This document shows positions 1 to 10,515 of a stretch of DNA of 64,000 bases, in pieces. The notes beneath the pieces were generated by a model. It was not told where the DNA came from. It worked only from the letters and a program-made list of their open reading frames with translations, and made no database searches. How positions within the stretch are numbered: position 1 is the stretch's first letter; each line of letters starts with the position of its first letter. The translations under genes and the position numbers were made by a program. Source of the stretch: Pectinophora gossypiella (Eukaryota; Arthropoda; Insecta; Lepidoptera; Gelechiidae); assembly GCF_024362695.1 (NCBI RefSeq), contig NC_065406.1, positions 12,586,001 to 12,650,000 on the forward strand. Reading direction: 5' to 3'.

Positions 1-3000
1 AAGAGGCATGCGCCGAAGAAACGAAGGATATTAAACCCGAAGTAGAGAAGGAGAGAGAGAATGAAGCGCTAGTTGAAACTGAAGATCTTAAGGTGGATCT
101 TGATGATACCCTTGATTTGGCTAACAGTGAGACTTTGAGCGCTCCAGAGTCACAAGACATGAAACATGAAGATGACCCTGTAAGTTGTGCTTTTATAGTT
201 TCCATTGATAAAATCCTCTATTTCGTTTCAAAAATGTCTACTAAATACAAACTTTTTTAAACAACGTTGAGTGTATTATTGATAAATTTGACTTTTGAAT
301 TTCTGAAATTCGACTCAGAAACAGCTTAAAGCATATTGCAGTTTATTATAATGTTATAACTTAATTATCTATTTTTAAATATTAGGCATTAGATGAAGAA
401 GTGAGACTTGTGAAGTTCGAGAAACAAGACGATGACAAACACGAGGAGGTTATTGACAGGATTAAGGAAGCAATTAACAAACTCGAAGACGGATTGAACC
501 AAGAGGTCAAAGTAGAAGTTAAAGAAGCAAAATCCGAGGTGAAACCTGAAATAAAATTAGAAGTGAAACCCGAAGTAAAAGAAGTCGTAGAAGAGACTGT
601 AGACCCTCAACCAGGAGTAAGTGGCACTCCAAAAGAAAAGAAGAAGAGTCTGTCAAAGATAAAGAAGGCTAAAAAGGTGAGGTTGTTACAGGAAAAGAAA
701 GTTAAGAAACAGGTGGAAATGGTGAAGGGTGAGTTGGAAGAGATGAAGAAGCAAGTTGCAGAGTTGAGGAAGAAGATGAACGAGGATTTGATGAAGAAAC
801 AGAAATTGGAGCAGCAGGAACTTCAGCCGGGCGAGTGGTGCTGCCGGTGGTTGAATGGGCAGCCTGTGGGCACTGTCAGCGAGGTCGAACATGACGTCAA
901 GGTCGACGCCAGTAACAGGCCCGCGCTGCCAAGGCGAAGCGTTCAGGTGGGATTTAGATACTTTTGAATAACATTATTAGCTTTAATTGACATGTCATCA
1001 TTTTGAAACGATTCGTCAGTCTACGTAACGGAGGTATTGAATGAATGGTGGGTCGTATAAGAAGGCTTTTTCATATACCTAAGAAAGTCGGGGTGGTGTA
1101 TGGTAAATCGAAAAATATAAATCCATTTACTACCAAGGTTTCTATTATTTGGTGTTTCATTGCTATTGCAATGGTTTACTGGCCTGGGAGTCTCACCTTG
1201 TTAAACTAAAAGAAATCGTCAATATTAAAATTATTGTAAATTGGTTTCAGGTTGAAGACACCAGACTGCCTCCTGGATGGACAAAGCACTTTGTACGCAG
1301 GAGTCTTGGCCATTCTGCTGGAAAGTGGGATGTTGTTTTGATGAAGTAAGTGCAAATGTTGATCTTCGGTCTTAGTAACTGCATTTATTAGTTTTAAAAA
1401 ATTTAATCTCTGTGATTATATATGGCAAAACAGTATATTTTAAAATGCTTTTAGTGGGCTTTTAGAATAAAGAAATGTAATAAATAATTTGATTGATTCG
1501 TTTCCCACTTTTTAGCCCAGACAATCGGCGTATCCACACCAAGACTGAAATGCGTCATTACCTTGAGCATCACCCGGATGAGTCTCTGAAAGATTATGAG
1601 AGCGTGCTTTTGGACTTTGGCATCCATTTGAAGCTATCCAGACGTATGGGTTGGTGCACGACTACACCCGATGGCGAACAGGAACCACCGGTAGCACCAT
1701 TGCCAACTGGGCTTCTAAGCACGACGTCGCCATTACTGAGGAGAAAGTCTAAGCTAAGCTTGAAGAAATCCAGGAAGGAACGCAAGCAGAAACTCAAGAT
1801 CAAGATGAACCTGCCGCAGCAAGAGAATGTAAGTTGAGTTTTATTTCACAAAGCAATAGGTACTTCATTGCACACAAATACAACAGTAATTATCTAGCCA
1901 TTCGTTAAGTCAAGTCTGAGTAAGTAGTCTTTTCGACCAATGAGGGGACTAGCTTGCAATATCTTAAACTCTGAAGCAAACTAGTGATGATTTCACAAAC
2001 CAATATATCGAGCGCAAACCCAGATCTACCGCGTCACCGAAAGCTCTTGAAGGCTAGATCATGGAGCATTTTAGGAAACTATGAAACTAGATATAAAATA
2101 ATCTTTATCTTAGGTGATTCCTGCTGTGGACGATGCTGTGGCGGGACCTAGCGGAGAGATACCCGTGGGTGCCCCGACAGATGCTTCTGTCGACGTGCCA
2201 CCTGAAAATTTACCGCTGGAAGATGGATGCGGTAAGTTTTGTTTGTTTCTATCTTTTTCTAGATCGAAAAAGAAACTTATCCATGATACGCTTAGTTATA
2301 GAATAAAAATGTCACTAAAAGAAACACATTATCCTTGGAAGAAATTGGTGGACCCTAACAAAATATAAAGAATATTAAATGTCGGAATATCTGAACGTTT
2401 GCTTCGTCGAGAGGTTTCGCTTCACCGTTATGAACAGATTGTTGTTAATCAACTAAAAAATATTTTTTCAGTGTACGTCGGATCTTTGAAGGTTCAAATA
2501 ATAGAGAATTTGCTACGCTGCCCTGCCGAGGGTTGCTTCAAGAACTTCCGTAACAACACGTTGTTGAAGATGCACATTAAGCATTACCACCGCGAACTGA
2601 GAAAGATGCTGGGAGCTACTCCAAAAGTGCTCGACTTGGCGTATGCTAGAACGAGACCAAGCGATGTCGAAATGAGGAGATTGAAACTCGAAGCTGAACA
2701 GAAAACTATCAAAGTAAAATTACCAAAGCTACCGAAGCGCATAACCGAACCGAAGCCAGAAGTTAAAGAAGCTCCATCCCAGCCGAAACCTGAAATAGCT
2801 ACACCAGTGAAACTCGAAGAGAAGATACCACGCTCACTAGACTCTCCCAAACTCAGGATCGCGTTGAGTAATAAATCGGTTAAGCGACCGAAGGTTCTTC
2901 TCCCAGTAAGGCGACCAGACCCGGTGGAAACTATACCAGAGTTACAGAAAGACGAAAGCGATGCTGAAGAGAAGCTCTTAGAACACAAAGAAGAAATTTC

Positions 3001-6000
3001 CAAAACAGAAGAGTTGGACTTCGAAGCAGCAATTTCAACGCATACGGTGACGAAACCATATGGGGAAGTGAAACGCAAGAGTGATAAGAAGAAGAAAACA
3101 TTTGCCAGTATCTCGAAGAAGCCTGCAAGTGAGGATGAAGAATGGTTCGCGTTGAATAATTCCGATGTGGAGACTCGGTCGAGTTACCCCAGATCGGGCA
3201 CTCCAGATTCCAAGTTGGATCAGAAACTGGTGTCGTCAGAGTCCAATGAGGAACCAAAAGAACCCAACTACATGTACACAGAGAGTAAGTTACTTTTTTA
3301 TATTATATTTATCGAATTGTGTTTTTAGGGTTACTAGCAAGACAGGATATCTCAAAGGGGAAAAAAACAGGACCTTGATAGGATCAGCTTCTTGTCTATC
3401 TGTCAAGACACTATTTCAGCGACGGGTAAGGCAAGCTTCTAGAAACTTCCTTGTAGACTTAGGTCAACGCAATCTAGTAATAGGACTGTCTGTGTCATAT
3501 ATTTTATCAAAAAGTGTAGTGGAAAGGCCTACTTAAGTCTCTTTTGTAACCATGTTCTGTTATTTTGATGCGATGAAGTGCATTTGAATTTAATTGAAAG
3601 GTCCTCACTGTAGCTTTTGTTGATGTCTCAGCGGGCGAGCGTATAAAGATAGTGCACATGAAGCGCGAGGAGATCATCAACTGCCACTGCGGGTTCCGCG
3701 AGGAGGATGGGCTCATGGTGCAGTGCGAGCTCTGCCTCTGCTGGCAGCACGGACTCTGCCACAACATACATAAGGAGTCTGATGTGAGTACTCTGTATAT
3801 ATAAGAGATTGCGGCTCGATGGGTGGTTATTGAGTCCCGACGTGCTGGCTGAGTAGTAGCAGGAGAGTAGGATGAGTAGAAATAGCGGTGAAAACAGTAA
3901 ACACCAACAGGAATACACAGTTTATTAATTAGCACTTCACAAACAAGAACTTAACGAAATTAACGTTGCTATATTTAAAATTCAATGAAGAATTTATGAC
4001 CACAATTAAAATTAGTGGGCACGGCCAGAGCTAAGCAGTATATGTCTGCTCTTATCAAGGACGGGGATACAGTGCGTCAGCGTAAAATGAAAGGAAATGC
4101 AGAATGGAATTAGAATTTCGAAATTTAAAATGATTGACTGTCAGAAGGAAAGGCTAGTATGTGCAAAGTTTGTTCTCCAACTACAAGATCATCAGACGTC
4201 ACTGCGGATTACGGTAGTGGGGAGGGGATAGAACTTGTCCACATGCGTTTTGAATGACGCGCCCTTGTCCAGATACGGCGGCAACCGCGCTTCAGTTACG
4301 TTGCGGGTACCGCACGATTCGCACGTCATGACAAGAGCACGCTTGAGCTCGTAGGTATGACTCGCTTTGACAATGAATTCTATTGATGCGTTGCTGATGC
4401 TTCCCGCACGTTGTCACACAATTTTGCTGTTCCCACGTGTCTGAACGAATCTGTGATTATGGCCCGTCTAAAACGTTTGATTTTTATAATGGCGATAATG
4501 GGTTGACTAATCATTTTAGTTATTTAGAGGCAAGCTCTTTTGAGAACTTATGTCTCTCCCCATCTCGTTAAAATTGATTGTTGCTCTGTCTGCCTGAAAA
4601 CCATCAATATCATGTAATCCCCTCCTAGGTACCAGAGAAGTACACTTGCAGCATCTGCCTGAACCCGCGCCGGGGGCGGCGCTCCCAGCGGTTCCTCCAC
4701 GACCAGGACCGCTTGTACGAAGGTCTGCTACCGGGGGCGAAGCCCTGCGAGTCCTTGCGGCGCTCCCACGAGCTTTCAGGGAATCTGCACCGCATTGAAG
4801 ACGCGCTCCATGCGTTACGCGTCAAGTACTATGTTGCTACGTGAGTGTTGTTTTGGCTGCTTTTTACCTGGGTTGATATTCTTTCTGATTCGATTCCTGA
4901 TGAAGACATTGTTGTAAATCGCAAGCTTAATCACTTGATTGTCCGAAAAAGTAAGATGATGCCGTGCTAATGAATGCTCTTTAAGCTGTTGGATTAGCTA
5001 CTAGTCGTAAAAAACGTCTCATCCAACCCAAACTGGATCAGCGTGTTGGTATGCTCCATAACTACTCCGGTTCATCAAGGGATGGCCTGTGCCCAGCAGT
5101 GGCACATCTGTCGGCTGTTTGTGTTATGTGATGCTCTTTAATTTTGGTCTTCAGTAGTTATGACTTTTGAGAAGCTCTTGGGAAATCAATATCGCAAGCT
5201 GATCCAAATTGGCAGATTTGAATGGAAGTTACACAAAAGATACTAAGCCTATAAAATACATTATGATAACATCTCCTTTTTTTCTGTTTCTGTTGTATGT
5301 CACATTTGGAGATACACTTGTTTGATCTCCTAAGGCTGAGATTTCCAGACACAATAGTTAAAACAATGGGGTTTGGATTTTAAAAAGGCACTCGGTAGTA
5401 TGACTTTAAAGCTATTTCATTCATTGGACAAATCCAAAACATTATAAAATTACTTTTACAGTAAGAAAGACCATCCAAAACTCTACCTGTGGGCTAAAGA
5501 CTGGGAGACGAGTGAGCTGGTGATGACTCAGGAGCGCCTCAACTCGGATTATTCGGACCTGAGCATCATGATCAGCAGTGTCGGCAAGGAGAACCTGCCT
5601 GTCAGGACGGAGGATGTGCCCATGGATATCCGCACACCACCCTCTGAGGAGCCTGATGCAGACAGGTAAGTGTTACTTAACATACATTGACTCTGGAGCA
5701 TCTCAACTCAGACATGAGCATCAGCAAGCAGCCTCGACAAGCAGAACCTGCCTGTCAGGAAAGAGGACATGCCCATGGATAGGAGTGTCCCAGCTCGAAC
5801 CTGGGGTCACGATTTGCAGGGCCCGGGTTCGAATCTCAGAGGGGAGACAAATCACTTTGTGACCCCAGTTTGGTAAGGACACAGATCACCCGTTTGTCCG
5901 AAAGTAAGGTGACCCGTGCTTCGGAGATCACGTTAAACAGTCGGTCCCGGCTACTATTTGCTTTGTATGTGTACTCATGTGCAATCATGAGTAACCCCGA

Positions 6001-8119
6001 CACCAACGTTGATGAAGTTGTTCGTAGGCCTTTTTACCCCCACGAGATAAGAAGAATTGTCAATTTCGTTTCGTTTACAGGTTCTCCCAAAAGGACAGTC
6101 AGTTGGGCTCGCAGTCGCTGCTAAGCGGTCTTCTGTCCAGTCCCGGAGGCGCGTCTCTGGATCTGCCCATCAGTACTACAGAGTTGGAGCGCTTGGCTAA
6201 AACCGTGCAAGGTTAGTAGTCAGTACCATGAAAAGCAGCGACAAGCACCGATTGTTATAAAAACATTTGAGAAATAAAATTGGATTAATTGCGAATGGAC
6301 CTTTTTCGTTGAGCTGATCATACCATCTTTTACGGGGTCTGTCTCGACTTCTGTCGATTGAAGACGGGTGTCTTGAGGCACCCAGTGAGTACCACTTCGG
6401 CGTAGACCATTACTTAACACAATCAATCACTGCTACTATTTTTTTTTGGACAAAAATATATGGTAATATTATGTACAATAAATTTAGACGCAATAATTAT
6501 TTATCATTATTATTTTTGGGCGGAAGGCAAGAGAGAAACCACCCTATTTTACCTTAAAAAGTAGCACGGTGAATGCTACACCGATAAGAGCGTGGCTTTT
6601 AGTGATGTGAATTACTTTATTTTTCTGTAACAGCGGAACAGGAAGCCCAGCGGGTGACCGCTCCGCAGCCAGAGGCCGCCATAGAGAACAGCGCGTGTCG
6701 CGAGCGGCTGCTGCGCCACATCCAGCGCTGCCAGGCGCTCATTGACGCCCGGCTCGACTCCATCGAGGCGCAGGTTGCTGGTATGTTATGTGTCTTGTAA
6801 TATAATACGGCACGTTAACCCGCAGGTCCCGAGTACTACTTACTGATGTTAGTAAGTAGTATTTACATGACTCACGTGAGGGGCTTCTAGCAGCTCAATA
6901 ATAACCCTGACTCAGTGACACCAGGGTCGATGAGGTTCGTAATCCACCTCATAACCCACACAATGGAAGAAGTATAGGGGGCTAAAAAGGCCAAATCAAA
7001 ACAACTCATCTAAAGAACATTTGCGCATATAAAAGTAAGTGTGCAATGCAAACTAATGTCAAATAGCAATATTGTTTTTTTTTTAGATGAATAAGCTATA
7101 GTCCGGCAATCTCGTGCGCGACCCTCCTGCGGGGCGACAGACGGTGGCGGGGACGGGGTAGCGCGTCATCATCTTGACATTCTAGAACACGGCTGCACAC
7201 GTAGAGAAGTGTGCCAGAATAAATCTTGCGATAAGTTGTACTTACTTGTGACGTAATATATGTAGGAGTGAATAAAAAGATAGAACAATTTTATTTTATT
7301 TTTATTATTATGCTTGACGACCAATTATTAGGAAAACTAAAATATTAATAGATTGTTTTATTATAAATCAATTTCCATATCGCTTTCATTTTCACTCTCC
7401 GTTTGATATTCTTCGTCACTTCTCTTTGATTTCTCCGTGTTTTGCTCATTAATTATTTATGTACAACCTCCTTAAGTTGTCTTGAGATCGCCTCACTCAT
7501 CCTCAGATATTAATCTCGTGTGCGTCGCCCTCAAAGTAGTACAGATTATGAAGCACGTGTTGCCGCTTCGGCTGCGCGGCCGAGACTGCCGTACTTGACG
7601 CGCAGATGCACGCGTTTCCCTTCCCCGCTACACCACCTGCTACCCGCTGACATCTTAGCTACCCCGTCCCCGCCACCGTCTGTCGCCCCGCAGGAGGGTC
7701 GCGCACGAGATTGCCGAACTATAGTTCCCTACTATCTTCCTCCCATTATTATTCTGATTAAAATAAGGAGGAGCATTATAAGTAGAAACATAATTCTATA
7801 CATAATGTGATACAAATATCAAGCAACAATTATTTTTATATTATGCTTCTGCCATTAGATTGTATTTTTGAATAATTATATACCCGAGTAATGAGAAAGT
7901 AGGCAATTATCGCGTTAAATCTGCACAACGCCATCTATATTGTTTTTGGGGAACGTAGCTTGGAAAGTCTCTCATTATGTTAAAATTACAGAATTGGAAT
8001 CGCAAGATCCGTCATTCGAGGACGACGAGACGGCAGACTACTTCCCGCGCACCAAGCAGACCATACAGATGTTGATGCGGGACCTAGATACCATGGAGGA
8101 GCTCGGCGTCATCACATAA
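1..8119 (+). CDS. MBD-R2: MBD-R2/PHF20-like chromatin protein, 3' twelve exons (5' partial)
   Basis: Exons read as 1-179, 386-946, 1251-1345, 1516-1828, 2114-2231, 2472-3284, 3632-3783, 4629-4840, 5462-5665, 6081-6211, 6634-6780 and 7992-8119; every junction has GT/AG and keeps frame, stop TAA at 8117-8119. About 1,016 residues are visible, counting from codon GAG at 3. A lysine/glutamate-rich stretch (60-220) precedes a methyl-CpG-binding domain (about 247-310, with LPPGW and KWDVV). Then come a C2H2 finger (C438, C443, H456, H461), an acidic/basic linker, and a PHD finger (C710, C712, C724, C727, H732, C735, C750, C753) split between exons 7 and 8. MBD plus C2H2 plus PHD in this order is known for Drosophila MBD-R2 and vertebrate PHF20, subunits of the NSL histone acetyltransferase complex. 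The N-terminal THAP/Tudor part expected for MBD-R2 would lie upstream of the window. Introns 8 to 11 are loaded with mobile DNA. Family assignment is strong; function is inferred from the family. Confidence 0.9.
5010..5130 (+). mobile_element. RTE-type LINE 3' end fragment in MBD-R2 intron 8
   Basis: Sequence of the type GGTATGCTCCATAAC...CTGTGCCCAGCAGTGG matches the tails at 36165-36290 and 59805-59890. Such tails are typical of RTE-like LINEs in Lepidoptera (family knowledge). No coding part remains. Confidence 0.5.
5695..5781 (+). pseudogene. Degenerate partial duplicate of MBD-R2 exon 9 inside intron 9
   Basis: The intron sequence 5695-5781 repeats exon 9 positions 5531-5628: both start GGAGC.CTCAACTC, share GAGCATCA, and end with GAACCTGCCTGTCAGGA followed by GAGGA and GCCCATGGATA. 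Small deletions destroy the reading frame, and a SINE head follows within a few bases. It has no donor of its own, so it looks like the relic of a local exon duplication rather than a used exon. Confidence 0.75.
5783..5965 (+). mobile_element. tRNA-derived SINE, family 1, in MBD-R2 intron 9
   Basis: A tRNA-like head with a B-box form (GGGTTCGAATC) is followed by the family body (GTTTGGTAAGGACA, then TTGTCCGAAAGTAAG and a GTTAAACAGTCGGTCCC variant). It begins directly after the duplicated exon 9 piece. The same body occurs at 23530, 34790 and, reversed, at 42425-42700. Confidence 0.65.
6325..6426 (-). mobile_element. Degenerate RTE-type ORF fragment in MBD-R2 intron 10
   Basis: On the minus strand a short frame contains THWVPQD, the same words found in the RTE C-terminal fragment at 36720-36917. 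Only this motif supports the call. Confidence 0.35.
6515..6625 (+). repeat. Interspersed repeat, CTACACCGATAAGAGCGTGG family, copy 1
   Basis: It shares the string CTACACCGA.AAGAGCGTG with 18300-18362 and, as CAACACCGA.AAGAGCGTGG, with 26665-26775. It ends about 10 bases before the polypyrimidine tract of exon 11 (acceptor at 6633). Class unknown; possibly a SINE tail. Confidence 0.55.
6812..6968 (+). mobile_element. SINE family 1, 3' part, in MBD-R2 intron 11
   Basis: Body and tail of family 1: ACTACTTACTGATG, a CAGGGGCC-like block, GGCTCAATAATAACCCTGAC, then AATCCACCTCATAACCCACA and GGAAGAAG. The tRNA-like head is missing, as in a 5'-truncated insertion. Confidence 0.65.
6985..7095 (+). repeat. 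Hairpin MITE copy related to 22464-22589
   Basis: It contains AACTCATCTAAAG near the left end and TTAGATGAATAAG at the right end, with GCAATGCAAACTAATGTCAAA between. The same blocks form a near-perfect hairpin at 22464-22589. A third diverged copy lies at 63165-63235. Confidence 0.5.
7096..7725. mobile_element. GC-rich foldback MITE in MBD-R2 intron 11
   Basis: The left end CTATAGTCCGGCAATC and the right end, read in reverse as CTATAGTTCGGCAATC, continue as matching arms of about 65 bases. The arms are much richer in GC than the surrounding intron (for example GACGGTGGCGGGGACGGGG). The roughly 500-base interior has no clear ORF. No convincing target duplication was seen. Superfamily uncertain; the GGCAATCTCG-type end would suit a Harbinger/ISL2EU-like element, as inference only. 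Confidence 0.7.
7735..7970 (-). mobile_element. Truncated copy of the THAP-carrying repeat, abutting MBD-R2 exon 12
   Basis: About 210 bases match 53015-53230 (blocks CCATTATTATTCT, CAAATATCAAGCAACAAT, GATTGTATTTTTGA). The copy ends in the terminal motif seen at 14971 and 52877 (AACGTAGC and CCATCTATATT, reversed). On the minus strand it starts the same frame (M-G-G-R) but stops where the GC-rich foldback element begins. Its terminal repeat ends about 21 bases before the exon 12 acceptor. Confidence 0.6.
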
Positions 8120-8161
8120 ACATGACCTCACAGTTACATTATACACATAAACGTTCTATAC

Positions 8162-8505
8162 ACGGTGTTAGTGGCAACGTAACGAATATTGAGGGGCATG
8201 ATTCGGAGTTGATATCAAGTTGAATTTTCCGTCGTTACACTTACACCCTGTACAAGTATGCACGGGTAGCCATACAAGTGCGTATGGGTGATAGTGATAT
8301 CGTAACAAATAGTAAGGGGGGTGATTCAGCTCATTCCGAGTTGATATACAGTGGAATTTCCTGTCGGAAATTTCATGAATATTATAGTGGTTTATAAAAT
8401 TTGTCATTTCCATACTTTTGCGACGGAAAATTCCACTTGATAACTACTCAAAATAATGGTCTGAATCATCCCTCAGTTTTCGTTACGATGTCACTAACAC
8501 CCGAT
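8162..8505. mobile_element. Two-unit foldback MITE (CAGGGTG family), 3' of MBD-R2
   Basis: A truncated first unit (GGTGTTAGTGGCAACGTAACG) is joined by the linker CCATACAAGTGCGTATGGG to a complete second unit. The second unit is an inverted repeat ending CGTTACGATGTCACTAACAC. The element starts about 40 bases after the MBD-R2 stop, so it probably lies in the 3' UTR or just past it. Other copies are at 34227, 35131, 49329 and 60113. Confidence 0.75.
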
Positions 8506-8755
8506 ATACTTCTAATGGGACCCAGCAGTAGCTAGGCACAGAATTACCCTGGTGAACGGGTATAAACATGAAAGGAGTCTCTTCATACTCACTACAGTTG
8601 ATATATTATTGACGCCTCTCGGAGTAAACTCATTCAAAACAAAACACACTCACAGTAGCAAAATAATCGTGCACTAAAATTCAAAAACCACGTTATTGTA
8701 TGTCGCTATTTATCTGTGCTTAGCCACTTACACAGTTTCATAAATAAGCCACATT

Positions 8756-8761
8756 AATAAA
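8756..8761 (+). promoter_or_regulatory. Candidate poly(A) signal for MBD-R2
   Basis: AATAAA about 640 bases after the stop codon. Using it would place the foldback element at 8162-8505 inside the 3' UTR. No transcript evidence. Confidence 0.3.
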
Positions 8762-9476
8762 GGCCATAGTGGCATATTAATGCCTATTATATTGACAGTA
8801 CGATTTTGAAGTCTCGCCAGCCGCTCATCGATACGATTTCTACTTAATTTTTGAGCCACAAGAATGCTTCCATGTTTATTTCTGTTCACTGGCTTTCCTT
8901 GAATCAACCGCTGCCGTATGCAGCATACTTCAGGTTGCAGTTACTCTTTTATAATGTATGTTATGTCATCTGTTGGTGTTAAAGTACGCCAGACACGCAC
9001 CAAAGCGGGCACGGCTACGTTCACGCTATTATATTTCCCGTATGACGTATACAAGATTTTATCGAGCAATGGCAATATAAAACCTTACTGTTCACAGCGG
9101 GAATATCTCGTGTTCATATTCATTCATTTATTGCAAAATATAATATTCGAGATATATTGCTTCTCGCCCGTCCGGAGTACGTGAAAATTCGAATGGATTA
9201 GTCGCCGTGTGAACGTAGCCGATGGGTTATAAGTTGTAAACAACCAGTTAGATTTAATTCCTAATGATAATAAAAATCTGTTCTCGATACGTGACTATCC
9301 TTTGGTGGATATTGAATTGTAACCAATGTTTTTTGTCTACGTTAACCTATCGCTGTTCTATACATCTGGACATTTATGGGTTTCCCCACCATTGCTGTAT
9401 TGATGTGAGTAAATGTTTTAAAGTGAAAATAGATTAAGATATTTTAAGTCAAGTACTTAGTTGTATTACTTCTTAG
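8762..9476. other. Intergenic stretch without recognised content
   Basis: AT-rich sequence between MBD-R2 and the MITE at 9477. A frame at 8918-9184 shows no motif and no coding bias that I can defend. Confidence 0.5.
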
Positions 9477-9673
9477 GGTTGAACTATATCTGGCAGCACG
9501 CTATCGCATGCTTACACGCGTGATTGCATGCTATAGCATGCTTACGTATACGATCGCACGCTGTCGCCTCGTCAATTCTGTCGCTTTCTTTCACTCTAGC
9601 AAACGGCAGTTTTGAACTAATAGAAAAGGATAAACTATAAGAAAGATGCGGTGCTGCCAGATGTAGTTCAACC
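9477..9673. mobile_element. MITE, about 197 bp, GGTTGAACTAYATCTGGCAGCA termini
   Basis: The left end GGTTGAACTATATCTGGCAG and the reversed right end GGTTGAACTACATCTGGCAG match over about 22 bases. The interior contains GCATGCTTAC repeated and interleaved with short palindromes (GCATGC, ATAGCAT, CGTATACG). No target duplication is obvious. Confidence 0.65.
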
Positions 9674-9679
9674 TTTATT

Positions 9680-10195
9680 CTACTAAAATAAATTTCACAA
9701 TAATATAATGTGATGAAGCTTTCAAAAAGCCAATTTAGTGAACCTACTTATAATCGTTTAGAACAGCATTTTAATAAACTGTCAGTTACACAATGTGTAG
9801 TTTTATGATCTCATTCTGAATGTATTTTTAAATAAGTGATTTCAAATATTTGTGTGAACGTTAATGCACTTAAATAGCTGAGAGAATAGGATTAGGTTTA
9901 TCCATGTTTACCAAAATATATGTACAGTCTACAGTCAAATGCTTGTATTTTCTTAATGTCCCTCGCAAACTTCGCATTTTTGAATATCAGATTTGTTTCC
10001 ATACTATAGGAACACTATTATATAGAGCAATACATCTTGAATACATCAGCCAGTAGCTAAAGAAGCTGACCTTACTACATGCAAAAATGCCATGACAATT
10101 CTGCTATCCTATACTATACCTAGGGCGCCGACCATCTAGGTCTGGTTCTAGTCTAGGTCTTTTATGTATGTATGATTCGTGGTATGTATGTGTGA
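9680..10195. other. Intergenic stretch without recognised content
   Basis: AT-rich, no ORF of interest; short TATGTATG-type repeats near 10160-10190. Confidence 0.5.
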
Positions 10196-10199
10196 CATG

Positions 10200-10446
10200 G
10201 ATGTATAATATCGTCACTGGAAAGGCAATATTACATAAGCGCCAAAATATCCTAAAATAGTAGTCCATGTTGATATCTATTGCTAAACATAGATATTAAA
10301 AAAAAAAACAATGTAATCTTACGTTGACAACATTTAAATTGGATAAATGGGTAAAAGGTTATGACAAAAAATTAAAAAAATACTTTTCCTTGAAATGGCA
10401 TTTTGGCGCTTACGTAATTTCGCCTTTTCAGTGAAGATATGTACAT
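10200..10446. mobile_element. MITE with about 45-bp terminal inverted repeats, 3' of the proteasome gene
   Basis: The left arm (CACTGGAAAGGC, then TTACATAAGCGCCAAAAT) and the reversed right arm (CACTGAAAAGGC, then TTACGTAAGCGCCAAAAT) match closely. It ends about 40 bases from the poly(A) signal of the proteasome gene. Confidence 0.7.
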
Positions 10447-10484
10447 TTATTAAAAAGAAAACAAGACATGAAGTTTACCAAAAT

Positions 10485-10490
10485 TTTATT
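10485..10490 (-). promoter_or_regulatory. Poly(A) signal of the proteasome beta1 gene
   Basis: TTTATT on the + strand is AATAAA on the coding strand, 26 bases after the stop codon; a tight 3' UTR is usual for proteasome genes. Confidence 0.6.
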
Positions 10491-10515
10491 ACCTTAAAAA
10501 GCCCTAAAACTACAT

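Noticed and set aside
2584..3257. Minus-strand frames of 164 and 108 residues
   Set aside because: Antisense to MBD-R2 exon 6, which has the zinc finger and correct splice signals.
3507..3935. Minus-strand frame of 142 residues opposite exon 7
   Set aside because: Antisense to the PHD-encoding exon and its introns; no motif.
7520..7810. A 96-residue proline/arginine-rich frame in MBD-R2 intron 11
   Set aside because: It is encoded by the arm of the GC-rich foldback element.
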